Of a stretch of 64,000 nt of DNA, positions 38,993-49,272 are shown in pieces; the stretch's first letter is position 1; the number at the start of each line of letters is the position of its first letter. This DNA comes from Sporisorium sorghi. Taxonomy: Eukaryota; Basidiomycota; Ustilaginomycetes; Ustilaginales; Ustilaginaceae. A model generated the notes under the pieces. That model was not told the DNA's origin and did no database searches. It worked only from the letters and a program-made list of their open reading frames with translations. A program made the translations under genes and the position numbers. Where the stretch lies: positions 81,487-145,486 of the forward strand of contig JALCCG010000017.1 of the NCBI GenBank assembly GCA_023212695.1, read 5' to 3'.

Positions 38993-40504
38993 ATGTCGTC
39001 GCTCAACCTCTCCTCTCGACCCAAACAACCCTACGTCTCCGTCTCGTGCCCCTACACAGCATGCCGCGCATCCATCGAATACCTCCCGCCATCCACCTCT
39101 GACCTCGCCGCCCTCCCTTCCCAGGAAACATCCTTCACCGTCACATGCTGCAGCTGCAACAAGCAGTTCGAGCCCGCTGGCGCCACCAAGCTCGTACGCG
39201 AAGCGCGCAAATCCGGCGGCAGAGACGTGGCGCGCAAACGGCGCATCGGCACGGACGACAATCCGCTCGACATGGCGTATTACGACATCCTCGGCGTTCC
39301 TGCCAGCGCGACGATCGACGAGATCAAAAAAGCGTATCGCAAGCTCGCGATCAAGTTGCATCCGGACAAGAACCCGAACGATCCGGAGGTGGAGGAGAAG
39401 TTCAAAGCGCTGGCGACGGCGTACCATGTGTTGTCGGATGCGGAGCTTAGGCATAAGTACAACGAGTTTGGGGCGAGCACGCCCGGGTTGACGCCCGAGG
39501 ACGGGTTTGTGGATCCGGAGGAGGTGTTCGGGTCGCTCTTCGGCGGGGAGCGGTTCGCGGATATCATCGGGACGATTTCGATTGGCAAGGATATGAAGGA
39601 GGCGCTGCAGCAGGATTCGGACGACTTGGAGCGCCAGGCCAACGGCGACGACGCCGCCGCTACCAACGGAGAACCAGGCGCCGACTCCGCATCCTCCTCC
39701 TCAACAAAACCCACCCTAACACCAGAACAGAAAGCAGCCAAAGAAGAAAAGGAACGCAAACAAGCCGCCGAGCGCGAGAAACAGCGCCAGGAACGCGTCG
39801 CCAAACTCGTCGACAAACTCATCCGCAAACTCAGCATCTACACGGAAAGCGTGCGCAACGCCAACGACCCCATCCTCGAAAAAGAAGTCGAAAAGAGCTT
39901 CCGCGAAATCACCCGCTTGGAGGCCGAGGAGCTCAAGCACGAGTCGTACGGCGTCGAGCTGCTCAACGCCGTCGGCTTTGTGTATTCGGCCAAGAGCAAG
40001 CACTATTTGGCCAGCACGGGGTTTTTGGGTTCGTTCGGAGGCGTGTTCCACTCGGCGGCGTCGAGTATACACGTGGTAAGGGAGACGGTCTCGACGGTAA
40101 GGGCGGCGTTGGAGCTGAAGAATGTGTTCGAGGAGCTGGCTAAGGCCGAAGAGTCGGGCATTACGGTGGAGCGGAAGCGGGAGTTGGAGGAGCAGGCGGC
40201 CGAGAAGGGGATGCGCGCGCTCTTCAAGGGCGCCAAGTTGGAGGTCGAGAGCGTGATCAGGGAGGTGAGCGAGGCGGTGCTGTATGATTCGGGGATCGGC
40301 AAGGAGACGCAGCGGCTGAGGGCGCAGGCATTGGGCATTGTGGGTGAGATCTATATGGGTGTTAAGAAGGATAAGGAGGAGGCAGGGGCGGCAGGGGCAG
40401 CGGAGGCGAACGAGGATTTCGTCAAGGTCGATACCAAGGCGTCCAAGGAGCGCGATCGGAAGTCGCAAGGTGCTCAGCAGGCGTCGCCGCCGCAGCCGTG
40501 GTGA
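38993..40504 (+). CDS. J-domain protein with DnaJ-X region and N-terminal zinc ribbon (Caj1/Djp1 type)
   Basis: Predicted 503-residue Hsp70 co-chaperone. The J domain spans about residues 95-160 ([18 protein letters not shown], the HPD at 123-125 in [10 protein letters not shown], then LRHKYNEFG). The C-terminal half (about 290-480) matches the DnaJ-X region of yeast Caj1 and Djp1: [44 protein letters not shown] and [17 protein letters not shown]. Djp1 serves peroxisomal import. Before the J domain there is a possible metal-binding ribbon, Cys19-x4-Cys24 and Cys52-Cys53-x-Cys55, not found in Caj1 or Djp1. A charged [18 protein letters not shown] coiled coil lies in the middle. Start at the ATG at 38993; the longer frame upstream translates the A37 tract. 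Single exon. Confidence 0.85.
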   Translation: MSSLNLSSRPKQPYVSVSCPYTACRASIEYLPPSTSDLAALPSQETSFTVTCCSCNKQFEPAGATKLVREARKSGGRDVARKRRIGTDDNPLDMAYYDILGVPASATIDEIKKAYRKLAIKLHPDKNPNDPEVEEKFKALATAYHVLSDAELRHKYNEFGASTPGLTPEDGFVDPEEVFGSLFGGERFADIIGTISIGKDMKEALQQDSDDLERQANGDDAAATNGEPGADSASSSSTKPTLTPEQKAAKEEKERKQAAEREKQRQERVAKLVDKLIRKLSIYTESVRNANDPILEKEVEKSFREITRLEAEELKHESYGVELLNAVGFVYSAKSKHYLASTGFLGSFGGVFHSAASSIHVVRETVSTVRAALELKNVFEELAKAEESGITVERKRELEEQAAEKGMRALFKGAKLEVESVIREVSEAVLYDSGIGKETQRLRAQALGIVGEIYMGVKKDKEEAGAAGAAEANEDFVKVDTKASKERDRKSQGAQQASPPQPW

Positions 40505-40673
40505 TTGGGGGGGGGCGGGGCGATTTTGTTTATATACCACTCTTGCATCGACGGACAAGCTCTGTTGCGTGCAACATCAGGCATGGAATCGTTCGGCGTG
40601 GATAGAGCTGCGATGAGCAATGTGAATGTATCGTGTTGCGCGGCTGCTCAACAGTGAAGTCCGGCACTGAACG

Positions 40674-42830
40674 CTAGGCAACAGGCGGAGTGCTCCAGCG
40701 ATGCACAGTCCTCGGCCGGATCCTCAACGAGCTCGGCGGTGCCGGACTCGCTCTCGCTGTAGCTGACTCCACCACGTCGTCCACCGTGTCACCACTTGCA
40801 CTCTGCACATGATTGTCACCACTGGCAGCCATGGCACCAGCGATCGCCCTCTGCAACGTCGCATAATCCACGCCTCCCTCCGGCATCTCCACTTTTCCTT
40901 CCTGCTGCAACACCTGCGTCCGCGACGGCATCAGCTCGTAAAACAGCATATACGGATTCTCCTGCTTGACCTGCTGAATCGTCGCCCGCGTAACGCTCTC
41001 ATCCGAGATGCGCAACCAGCCATCCTCCCCACCTGCCTCGTTGACCCCATCATACCCCGCCGCCGCCTCCGAAACACGCTTGAACGCAATATAGTGCCCG
41101 AACGAGTGCGAGCCGTAGTGCACCACAATCGCAGCCAAACGGTACACCGATTCGGCCCTCCCTTCGCCCCCGGCTTCACGCGCACTCGATAAAGTGCTCG
41201 AATTCATCGCTCGCCGCCCGTCCAGCGAGATGCTGCCCTGCAGCGTGAAGTCGGCCAGGTCGAGGTATTCGGGGAACAGCACGTGGCGGTTGTTCTTGGC
41301 GGGCGCCCAGGAGGACGCCGAGTACGAAGAGCGGTTGAGGTGCAGCGCCAGGATGCGCGGTGGTCGCGAGATCATGATCTGTTTGGTGGACAGCCGGCTG
41401 ATGGTTTTCTTGAGCGGGACGTTGTTGAGCACATTGTGCCAGGGCGAAGCGGCGTCATCGCTGGCCTGTCGCAGTTCGTCTTCCGACAGACCCGACTGCA
41501 GGATGCGCTGCAGCTTGGCTTCTTTCGACCGGAGTTGCGCAAGTCGTTTCTTCTTGGCTGGCGTCAAGCTGCTGCTGTTGCTGCTGTTTGTAGATGTATA
41601 TGCTGCGTCGCCATTGACAGCGGCGGCAGATCCGTTCTGCTTGACAGCTGCTGCGGGAGTCGGAGCCTTGGCTGCAAGGTCTGCCTGGATTGAGTGGAGC
41701 GTGTTGCGCAGGGTGCAGTTCCAGCAGATCCAGTCCACCTGTTCCAAGTCGGACCACAGCGCGAGACACTCTTGGAGCGAGCAGGCCGAGGTGCCGGTGA
41801 TTTCCGAGGTGCGCGTTCGCACGTTGAACGCGGGCACTGAGAGTGATATCTCGGAAGTGGAAAAGTGGCGGATGGCTTCGCAGTAGCCGCAGTCGAGGCA
41901 GATGGTGCGCTGCGCCAAGAGCGCGTCGAACGGCGAGATCATCAGCGTATCGTCGCTGCTTGTGGTTGGCACATCTGTCGAGGCAGTCGAGCCGTCGTCT
42001 GGCGCCATGCCAAGAATGTGCAATGCATTCGACGTGCCGTTGAGCGTATTTTTGTTTTGAGCGTGTGCTGGATCTGCGTAGACACCCCTGCCACTCCAAG
42101 AGAGCGAAGGAGCCATGAGCGCTCGAAGCCCAGCCTGCTCCGTGTCGAGCGCACTACAACGTTCATGCTGGATCGCTTTCGCCTCGGAATCGACCGCCTC
42201 GTTGAGAAGTGCAAACAGCTCGTGGGCATCCTGTTGCTGGTGAGCACCCACCAAGCTCCTTATTGACGAAGAGGGCAGGTTCTGAAGTGCACGCACCAAC
42301 TGCACGGGGTTGATGGCGGCATTGCGGTCTGCTGGAGTAGCGAGCTCCTCAATGAGCTCGAGCAATGCATCGATGACGGGAGTGGGCGTATCCCAACGTT
42401 CTGCTTGCTGCACGAGAAAGTAGAGGTACTTGCGGTAGAGCGAGAGAGATGAGATGGATTGTAGGGTGGAGTTGAAGAAGCACGTGTTGCCTGTATTGCG
42501 AAGGCCCTTGTATCTCGGATTGGACAAGCGTGCTCTTGATACTGAAGATGCTCGCGATGAAGAGGTGGAACCAGCTGAGCGAGCTCTCCGTAATGATTGC
42601 GGTTTGTCGGAGCCAGATGCGGGAGGGGTATATGGATGGAGGCGCGATGCAGCTTGCAAGCCTGGTTTGAGCATGTCGTTATAGGCGGCCAAGGCGATCA
42701 GCACGATAATGACGGTGGCGAGCACGAGCAGAGCCTGGACAGGGATGGTTGCTGGAAAGGGAAGCACGCCCAACAGTGGATAGGCTGGCCTAGCCGCAGG
42801 TTTGACGAGCACAAAGCGGTAGCTTCCCAT
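40674..42830 (-). CDS. UBP1: N-terminally membrane-anchored ubiquitin-specific protease (Ubp1/USP30-like)
   Basis: Predicted 718-residue deubiquitinase. A single hydrophobic helix at about residues 32-50 (VQALLVLATVIIVLIALAA) anchors it to a membrane; yeast Ubp1 is ER-associated and human USP30 sits on mitochondria and peroxisomes. The Cys box is YKGLRNTGNTCFFNSTLQ with nucleophile Cys117. It is followed by VGAHQQQDAHELFALL, a zinc-binding pair of CxxC motifs (CLDCGYC and CWNCTL), and the His box VVHYGSHSFGHYIAF with His579 and Asp near 612 (DGWLRISDESVTRAT). The catalytic domain is interrupted by Ser/Ala-rich insertions. All catalytic residues are present, so it should be active. Single exon, start ATG at 42828-42830. 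Symbol by similarity only. Confidence 0.85.
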   Translation of the reverse strand: MGSYRFVLVKPAARPAYPLLGVLPFPATIPVQALLVLATVIIVLIALAAYNDMLKPGLQAASRLHPYTPPASGSDKPQSLRRARSAGSTSSSRASSVSRARLSNPRYKGLRNTGNTCFFNSTLQSISSLSLYRKYLYFLVQQAERWDTPTPVIDALLELIEELATPADRNAAINPVQLVRALQNLPSSSIRSLVGAHQQQDAHELFALLNEAVDSEAKAIQHERCSALDTEQAGLRALMAPSLSWSGRGVYADPAHAQNKNTLNGTSNALHILGMAPDDGSTASTDVPTTSSDDTLMISPFDALLAQRTICLDCGYCEAIRHFSTSEISLSVPAFNVRTRTSEITGTSACSLQECLALWSDLEQVDWICWNCTLRNTLHSIQADLAAKAPTPAAAVKQNGSAAAVNGDAAYTSTNSSNSSSLTPAKKKRLAQLRSKEAKLQRILQSGLSEDELRQASDDAASPWHNVLNNVPLKKTISRLSTKQIMISRPPRILALHLNRSSYSASSWAPAKNNRHVLFPEYLDLADFTLQGSISLDGRRAMNSSTLSSAREAGGEGRAESVYRLAAIVVHYGSHSFGHYIAFKRVSEAAAGYDGVNEAGGEDGWLRISDESVTRATIQQVKQENPYMLFYELMPSRTQVLQQEGKVEMPEGGVDYATLQRAIAGAMAASGDNHVQSASGDTVDDVVESATARASPAPPSSLRIRPRTVHRWSTPPVA

Positions 42831-43491
42831 TCCTGACTTGCGCGCGTATCCGAAAAAAAAAAAAAAAAAAAGAGAGACGAGCAGCAGCAGCGAGCAAGAA
42901 AGCTTTTCAGGACAGTGAGGCCCGGTGTTGAGGCCAAAGGGCGGTAGATGGCTTCATGAGCTCGATGCTGCTGAGTCGACTGATTGCTTGAGACCGTGTG
43001 AACCAGGAGTCGGAAGTGCCGTCGTTGATGTGGTGAGAAGCGTCTCGGCGGATCCGATGGCGCACTTGAGCGGCAAATTCGTATACGACGGCGATGACAA
43101 TGAGGTGATTGAAGATGGATGCATACAGCGAAGAAACATGCCAGAGCGACGAGATGGAAGTCAGGGTCTTCTTTGTTGCTGTTGCTCAGCTCGAAGGTCG
43201 TGGGTGTCGTCACTTTCGCTCTTTTTTTTTTTCCTTTTTTTTGTCTCCGTCCGGATTTTTGGTTGACACCTCCACAAGCTGGCGACCAACGTGAACGCTT
43301 TGATCCACCGACAAGCTGTCACGCTGTGTTCTTCTAGCAGACAGGGTCGTAAAAAGAAGCCTCGTCGCGGTTCCAGCCAGTGAATCTCGGGTGCTTCCGA
43401 TGCTTTGAAGTTGTTTGCTCGGGAGCTCTTTCAGGATCTAGACAAATGCGGATCCTGCCTGGTGGCTGATTCCGAGCACTCTTGTAGCCGG

Positions 43492-43538
<47 letters not shown>

Positions 43539-44387
43539 CCTCTACAAAGGAGCACCCACAAGCCAACCGGGATCGTCTCGGTGGCAGATGCGATGAGCGG
43601 GTCCGATTGCATCGAGAGCCCTACTTGCCACGTTACGAGCCAGGGTCGAGTTGCGTATGCAAGGCCCCATCAAGATCACGACGTGCGACGTCGTCATTGC
43701 TTGCCGAGCGTGATCAAGTGCTCGCACGGCCTCGAGGCGTACACCAAGGCGCCGGCTATCACCGAATCGAATGGACAAAACCACGTTTGAACGCTGATGA
43801 GGACGATGCCCACGCTGCCGAACCGAGAGCACCTGAGCGTCAGTCACCCAAGGAGCGGTACAGGGTTGCAAGCGCTTTTCAATTCAAAAAAGTGGACTTC
43901 GAGCCGCGGGTCATTTTGAAGCATCAACTACAAATGCTTGAGTGCCCGCCAAAAGCAGCTCAAGTCTTGAATTCAAAGGCCTTTGTATGGTGGACTACAA
44001 ATTTGCTGCAGGGTGACCTTTATTTTTATTTTTATTTTTGAAGCGGGCGCTGGTACTGCGATGACGGGCTTTCAACCTCGATTGATCCAATGAGATGAGA
44101 TGCTGCTGTAAGTGACTGTGACACAGAAAAGAGACCGACCGTCGAAGCGCCTTCCTCTCTCAGGGCGGTGCAGAGCTTGATTCCAAAGCGTCGCTGTGTG
44201 GGCCTCGACCTTCGAGTTGAGCGTTGCTTGCTGCTGCTGCTGCGACTGTCGCCCTGAACCGCACTTTCTGTACCTCGACTGCACAGCACAGCACGCAGTG
44301 AGTCCTAAATTGGGTTGTCATTCGAAAAGGCTGGCTGGCTGGCTAGTCACGTCGTGAACGACAACGCCGCTGCCGCCTCGCGCCTGT

Positions 44388-44421
<34 letters not shown>

Positions 44422-45381
44422 CGAAAAATGCGGCGGCGCTCCTCTGCTGCTCGTGCCTTAGCTGGTGCGCCCAAGCAAGCCCCCGCGTCTGCGTCTCTCT
44501 GCGTCTCTCTGCGTCTGCCACTGCGTCTGCGTGTTCTCGGCTCTGCCTCACGGACGATCGCCTCAGGCTCTCTCGCCTTGGCCCGCCTGTTACGCTTTGC
44601 GTGCCCGTCTCGTGTTCTCGCCTTCGGCCTTCGCCTCTGTGATCCGCGCTACGCTAGTCAGTCACACACATTCAGCCATTCCAGGTGCCGCTATCGTTAG
44701 ATCCGTTCCATCTCTTCTCGTCTCTTCCCGTTCTCGTCCCATCATTCTCACCACCAACCACTCGCCCGTTCCGACGATTCTGAATCCATCCGACAGTCAC
44801 CAGCATCGGCTCGCTCCTTCTCTTTGGTCACGCTTTTGCATTCCGTTCGAGAACGGCCCATCCGACGGCGGTGCATCTACCTTGCAACGCTCCATCCGGC
44901 TGCCTTTCCTTTCCTTCACTTCACTGCACACCCTCTGTCCACATCCGATTCGAAGTTGCTCACTCTTCTTTCGCATCAGCTCCGGCTGCTCACGGCATAT
45001 TCCGACTGCATCTAGTTCACCTCACACCACCAACAAGCCACCGCAGAGATAAGACGCTTGGGCCTCACTCTCTCGGACCCGCGAACTTTCCGTTCAAGCT
45101 TTGTGCGGACCATCGCTCTCGACAATCCGTTCTGCGTCTCTCCGCATCGGTTCCTGCTCCCCATCCAAAGCAACACAGCGCCACGTCGCATTCCCTCGGC
45201 AAGATCGTTACACCGGTGTCGCAACCGCATCCGCATCATCCACGTCGAACAGGTTGGTCACATCTCGTCGCCCTTACCCCGGAACGAATCCGCTCGACTT
45301 CTCTCTCTGCCTTCACCATCGGTCAACGCGATCCTCCTCAACTCCTAGCGCTCTTTCTGCTCGGAACGCACCACAGTGGAC
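42831..45381. other. 2.5-kb intergenic region upstream of the forkhead gene
   Basis: No gene I can support. It holds a short A tract (about 42853-42871), a T46 tract (43493-43538), ATTTTT units (44019-44039), a CTG run (about 44388-44417) and TCTGCG near-repeats (about 44487-44530). The last 900 bases are C- and T-rich, consistent with a long leader for the forkhead factor. Confidence 0.5.
43493..43538. repeat. T46 homopolymer
   Basis: A run of 46 T in intergenic sequence between the UBP1-like and forkhead genes. Exact length is subject to sequencing error. Confidence 0.9.
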
Positions 45382-47394
45382 ATGGACATGAACGCCACCA
45401 TGTCCTCCTACCAAGGCTCGGACGCAAATAGCCCCGCCATCGGCCACAACCCAAACAACCAATTCTCGCATCCCATCGTTGGCTCTTCCTTGACTGCGCC
45501 CGCTTCACCTTCAGGTGCCTACACAGCCTCGGCACTTGCCTATGCCAATGCTCAGCTCTCCCAGTATGCTGCCACGGGAGGCGCCGCCGCCCTTCCCGCC
45601 CATCTCAACCCACACACACTCAGCTCTGCCCTTTCCGATTACTCGATCAGTCTGCCAAATTCGGCTGCCTCGTCTCCTGGCGCTACTCCACGCCGCCTTC
45701 CCGGCACTGGAACCTCGACGCCAGGTGGCAACTCGCGCGTAGCCGCCAGCGCCATCACGGGCAAGCGACTCAATTGGAGCGAGATGATCTGCCAGACCAT
45801 CGCCGAAAGCGAGAGTGGCCGTCTCGTCATCCAGGACCTTTTCGAGGGCATGTGTTCCAAGTTCCCCGAGATCCGCGAGTGGGCCTTTGGCAAGGATTGG
45901 GAGGCGCGTGTCAAGAACCGCATCAAGTCGACCCTCTCGATCAAAGGCAACCTCTTTGTCAAGGTGCCACGCCCCAGCAGCGCCGCTGGAAAGGGCAGCT
46001 GGTGGACGCTCAGCCCCGAGGCCCAAGAAGCCTGGAAGACCGGTCGCGTCGCCAATGTCGTCAAGAACAACGCACACAGTCGCGCAGGCAGTGCAGGACC
46101 CAGCAGCATCCACGGTTCGCCCGTCCGCACCGTCAGCTCCAAGTTTGGCACCTCGTCCCACACCACCAACCCACCTTACCTCATCCAAGGCTCGCACGCG
46201 CATCAGAACCACAGTCAGCGCACTTCACCGCTCGGTCTCGGTCTCAACCAGGCCGCCAACAACTATGGCAGCCCCTTGGCCAACAATTTCAACTTTAGCG
46301 ATCCCCTGCCGCTTGTCGGTGCGACGTCGCAGGGCAACAGCGCCTTGCCCAGCAATCTCGGTCTTTCTGGCGACGACTCGAACCTAAGTTTGAGTGGTCA
46401 GGGTCAGCAGCAGCAGCAGCCCGCCCAATCGATGCAAGATCAGGCACAGAACGCGCAAGCTAGCATGGCCAACCAGAACTTTGCCAATCTCGCCTTTTTG
46501 CAGAACAATACGCCTCAGCCTCTGGGTACGGCACAAAGCGTGCCACATCTCGGCGGTCCGCAATCGATGCCGTTCCCGGCTCAAGGGCAGGACTTGTCGG
46601 CCGCCAACTTGGCTCAATTCGCCAACTTTGGCAATGCGGATTATGCCGCGCTTTTTGCCGGCATCCCTGGATTTGACGCCAACGCCTTTGCGAGCCCCAG
46701 CAATACCAACAACGGGCAGGTCAACATGGGCATGGGCGCCTACCAGATGGAGCAGAACAATCATCCGTTTGGCGGAAGCATTCCTGGCGCGTACACGCTG
46801 TTGCAGAATCAGCAGCAACAGCAGCAGCAGCAACCAGGGCAAGCGAATAACAATGCGTACGGCAGCTTCGGGGGCGGCATGTACGCCAATCTTCAGCAAG
46901 GGTCTCAGCACCAGATGCCTGGGCAAGCGCAGCACAATCTCAACCAGAATCAGGCGCAGGGTACGCCTCTGCAACAGGGTCAATCTTTGCCGTCGTCGTC
47001 GCAGCAACAGGCGCAGTCACAGTCGCAGCAGGGTCAACAGCAGCAGCAGCCGGGTCAGTCGCAACAAGGACAGCAGCCGCAGCAGGGCCCGAGCAGTAGC
47101 ACCAACAACAATAGCAACAACAGTGGCATGGCATCGAGCTACAACGGCGGCAGCTATCCAGCGTCGAGTCCGTTCGCGCCGAGCAACGGACTGGAGGGTC
47201 CGTCGCCGGCGGACTCGACGTGGTTCTCGTTTACGCCGTTGGTGCAGGCGAACGACAGCGGTGATGCGGGGGCGAACAACTCGTCGTCGGCGTTGGGGCA
47301 GTTGGGCGGGGAAGGCTCGCGCAAGCGTAGGACGTCCGAGGGCCTGCGTGATCTGGCGGACTTCCAGCTGCCCCCGCCTCAATCTGGGTCCTGA
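45382..47394 (+). CDS. Forkhead-domain transcription factor, divergent recognition helix
   Basis: Predicted 670-residue nuclear protein. Residues about 127-212 form a forkhead domain: NWSEMICQTIAESESGRLV, IQDLFEGMCSKFPEIREWAF, then VKNRIKSTLSIKGNLFVKV and GKGSWWTLSPEAQ. The fold is clear, but the recognition helix differs from the usual W-x-N-S-I/V-R-H-N-L-S: the His is Ser, the following Asn is Thr and the Trp is Val, with one extra residue before FVKV. Flanks are disordered, Ser/Ala-rich before and Asn/Gln-rich after, with several poly-Gln tracts, and an AGEGSRKRRTSEGLRD-like basic patch near the end that may be a nuclear signal. Start is the ATG at 45382 (MDMNATMSS), although another in-frame ATG follows at residue 7. 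Single exon with a long pyrimidine-rich leader. Confidence 0.82.
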   Translation: MDMNATMSSYQGSDANSPAIGHNPNNQFSHPIVGSSLTAPASPSGAYTASALAYANAQLSQYAATGGAAALPAHLNPHTLSSALSDYSISLPNSAASSPGATPRRLPGTGTSTPGGNSRVAASAITGKRLNWSEMICQTIAESESGRLVIQDLFEGMCSKFPEIREWAFGKDWEARVKNRIKSTLSIKGNLFVKVPRPSSAAGKGSWWTLSPEAQEAWKTGRVANVVKNNAHSRAGSAGPSSIHGSPVRTVSSKFGTSSHTTNPPYLIQGSHAHQNHSQRTSPLGLGLNQAANNYGSPLANNFNFSDPLPLVGATSQGNSALPSNLGLSGDDSNLSLSGQGQQQQQPAQSMQDQAQNAQASMANQNFANLAFLQNNTPQPLGTAQSVPHLGGPQSMPFPAQGQDLSAANLAQFANFGNADYAALFAGIPGFDANAFASPSNTNNGQVNMGMGAYQMEQNNHPFGGSIPGAYTLLQNQQQQQQQQPGQANNNAYGSFGGGMYANLQQGSQHQMPGQAQHNLNQNQAQGTPLQQGQSLPSSSQQQAQSQSQQGQQQQQPGQSQQGQQPQQGPSSSTNNNSNNSGMASSYNGGSYPASSPFAPSNGLEGPSPADSTWFSFTPLVQANDSGDAGANNSSSALGQLGGEGSRKRRTSEGLRDLADFQLPPPQSGS

Positions 47395-48285
47395 CGAAGC
47401 CACTGCTGCGGTCAGCATAAGCTGGACGGCTGTGCGTTCTGAATAGATACCTCTTCTTTCGAAACTTCTTTCCTCTTTTATCACTCTCATGTCGATTGTA
47501 CGATCGATCTGTTGGAGTGCTCCCCTTCGAACGCCTGCTCCGGTATTTTGTTCTCCTGATGTCGTTATCTTTGTTTGTACCCTTGGACTTTCATCGCGCG
47601 GCTGTGTGTGCGCATCGTGTGTGCTTGACAGAGTCAGCGACAGCGTGTGACAGTGTGACAGCGTTGCAGTGTGACACAGTGACAGAGCGTGTGCTGCAGC
47701 CCCTTTCGGCCTGGACAGGCAAGCCCAGCTGTCCAAAGGTCGACTCACGTGCTGGAACATGCAGGCCCTTCCACATCGAACCTTGAATCTCACCCACGCC
47801 AAATCACTCGCACCATCTCGTCTCTCTCACCATCCCGCCCACAACCTCTCCACTCCACCGCACATCCCACACCAACACCGCCTCACCACTTCCCCCCCTC
47901 CCACACACACATCACAGAGGAGACATTATTGACATTCAATCGCGACAAACGCAAATCGAGCGGAAGAAAAGTTGGGGGTTGTGGGAATCGTTAGACCCCT
48001 ACCACAAGTGGTTAGAGGCCATCTATTAGAGGCGTGAAGTGCAGGTGGTATTTGTTGTTGCTTTGGCGCGAAGCGGGGGAATCATCGTTGCATGATCGAA
48101 CCTTGTCGAGTTCGGGGGGTATAGTCAAGCCCGGTGGTGGCGAGAGTGAAGCTACCACTCTGGAAACCACACGAGCAAGCAGAGGACAAGAGAGAATCAC
48201 AAGAGCCGCGGACCCGGAAACGGAAAGAGGGCATGCAAAAGAATCCGGAACAGGTGTATCGTCAGGAGGTGGGGAGAGAAGCGCT
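47395..48285. other. Convergent intergenic region with GTGACA-type repeats
   Basis: 891 bases between two stop codons. Near 47625-47690 there are repeated GTGACA/CAGCGT words (GTGTGACAGTGTGACAGCG and similar). The rest is C-rich and featureless. No gene is seen. Confidence 0.5.
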
Positions 48286-49272
48286 TCAGGCAGCAGCGGC
48301 GACGGGCGCAACGGCGACCGGGGCGGCGGGAGCGGGAGCGGCAATGACGTCCTCGGCGACCTTCTCCTGCTCCTCAGCAGGGGCGGCAGCCTCAGCCTCG
48401 GCCTCGGCAGGGGCGGCGGCCTCCTCGGCCTTCTCCTCGGCGGGCTTCTCCTCAGTCTTCTTGGACTGCTTGTGGAAGAGGGCACCGAACTTGCCGCTCA
48501 GACGACGACCGAGCTTGATCTTCTGCGCAGCAACATCGGGAGCGGGAGCATCACCCTTGGCGGCCTCGTCGATCTTGACGTCCTTAGCCTCCTCAGCAGC
48601 GGCGGCCTCCTCCTCGACAGCAGCAGGGGCGTCCTCAACGGCAGCAGGAGCAGGGGCAGCAGCCTCCTCGGTGGCCTCGACGGGGGCGGCAGCCTCCTCA
48701 GCCGGGGCAGCGTCTTCGGCAGCGGCGGCGGCAGCGGCGGCGGCGGGTTCCTCCTTGGTAGGGGTGGTGGCCTTCTCCTTCTTGGCAGTCTTCTCCTTGA
48801 AGGCACCGATGAGCTTGCCGAGGAACGACTGGCGCTTCTCCTTCTTGGGGGTGGTGGCCTCCTTAGCGGACTCTTCGGTAGCGGCGGCGGCCTCTTCAGG
48901 CTTGGCCTCCTCGGTGGTGGCAGCAGCCTCCTCGATGGCAGGGGCAGCCTCGGTAGCAGCGGCCTCCTCCGTGGCAGGGGCAGCCTCCTCTACGACAGGA
49001 GCGGCGGCAGCCTGTAGGTATGAAGAGAGAGATGATGTATAGAGTGAATGTCAAGATGGTCAGCACGGCTCAATGGTGCGGAAGCGGCAGCGATGTGATT
49101 AGGAGCCCATCTAAGATGAAAGGAAAACACTTACAGCTTCGACAGGAGCAGCAGCCTCCTCGACAGGGGCGGCAGCAGCCTCGGTGGCAGCGGGAGTCTC
49201 CTCAACAACGGGAGCGGCGACCTCCTCGACGGGAGCGGCGGCGGCAGGAGTGGTCTCGGGAGCGGCAGACAT
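48286..49272 (-). CDS. Ala/Glu/Pro-rich protein with two basic modules, two exons
   Basis: Predicted 287-residue protein of unknown function. Exon 1 is 49135-49272 and exon 2 is 48286-49011. The 123-bp intron starts GTAAGT and ends CTACAG, in phase 0. The protein is mostly repeats of AAAPVEE, EEAAAPA and TEEA. Two basic, amphipathic islands stand out: KKEKRQSFLGKLIGAFKEK (about 102-120) and KIKLGRRLSGKFGALFHKQ (about 210-228), which look like related copies (x-F/S-GK-x-G-A-F/L-F). Codon use is as biased as in RPL6 (GCC/GCT, GAG, AAG, GTC), and a TATA box lies upstream, both pointing to high expression. Exon 2 has no internal ATG, GTG or TTG, so simple ORF searches miss it and instead report longer antisense frames. 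I do not recognise the family. Confidence 0.78.

Noticed and set aside
48034..49042. Long plus-strand open frames rich in Ala, Ser and Gly
   Set aside because: They are antisense to the two-exon Ala/Glu-rich gene. The minus strand has proper splice sites, biased codons and a TATA box; the plus-strand frames have none.
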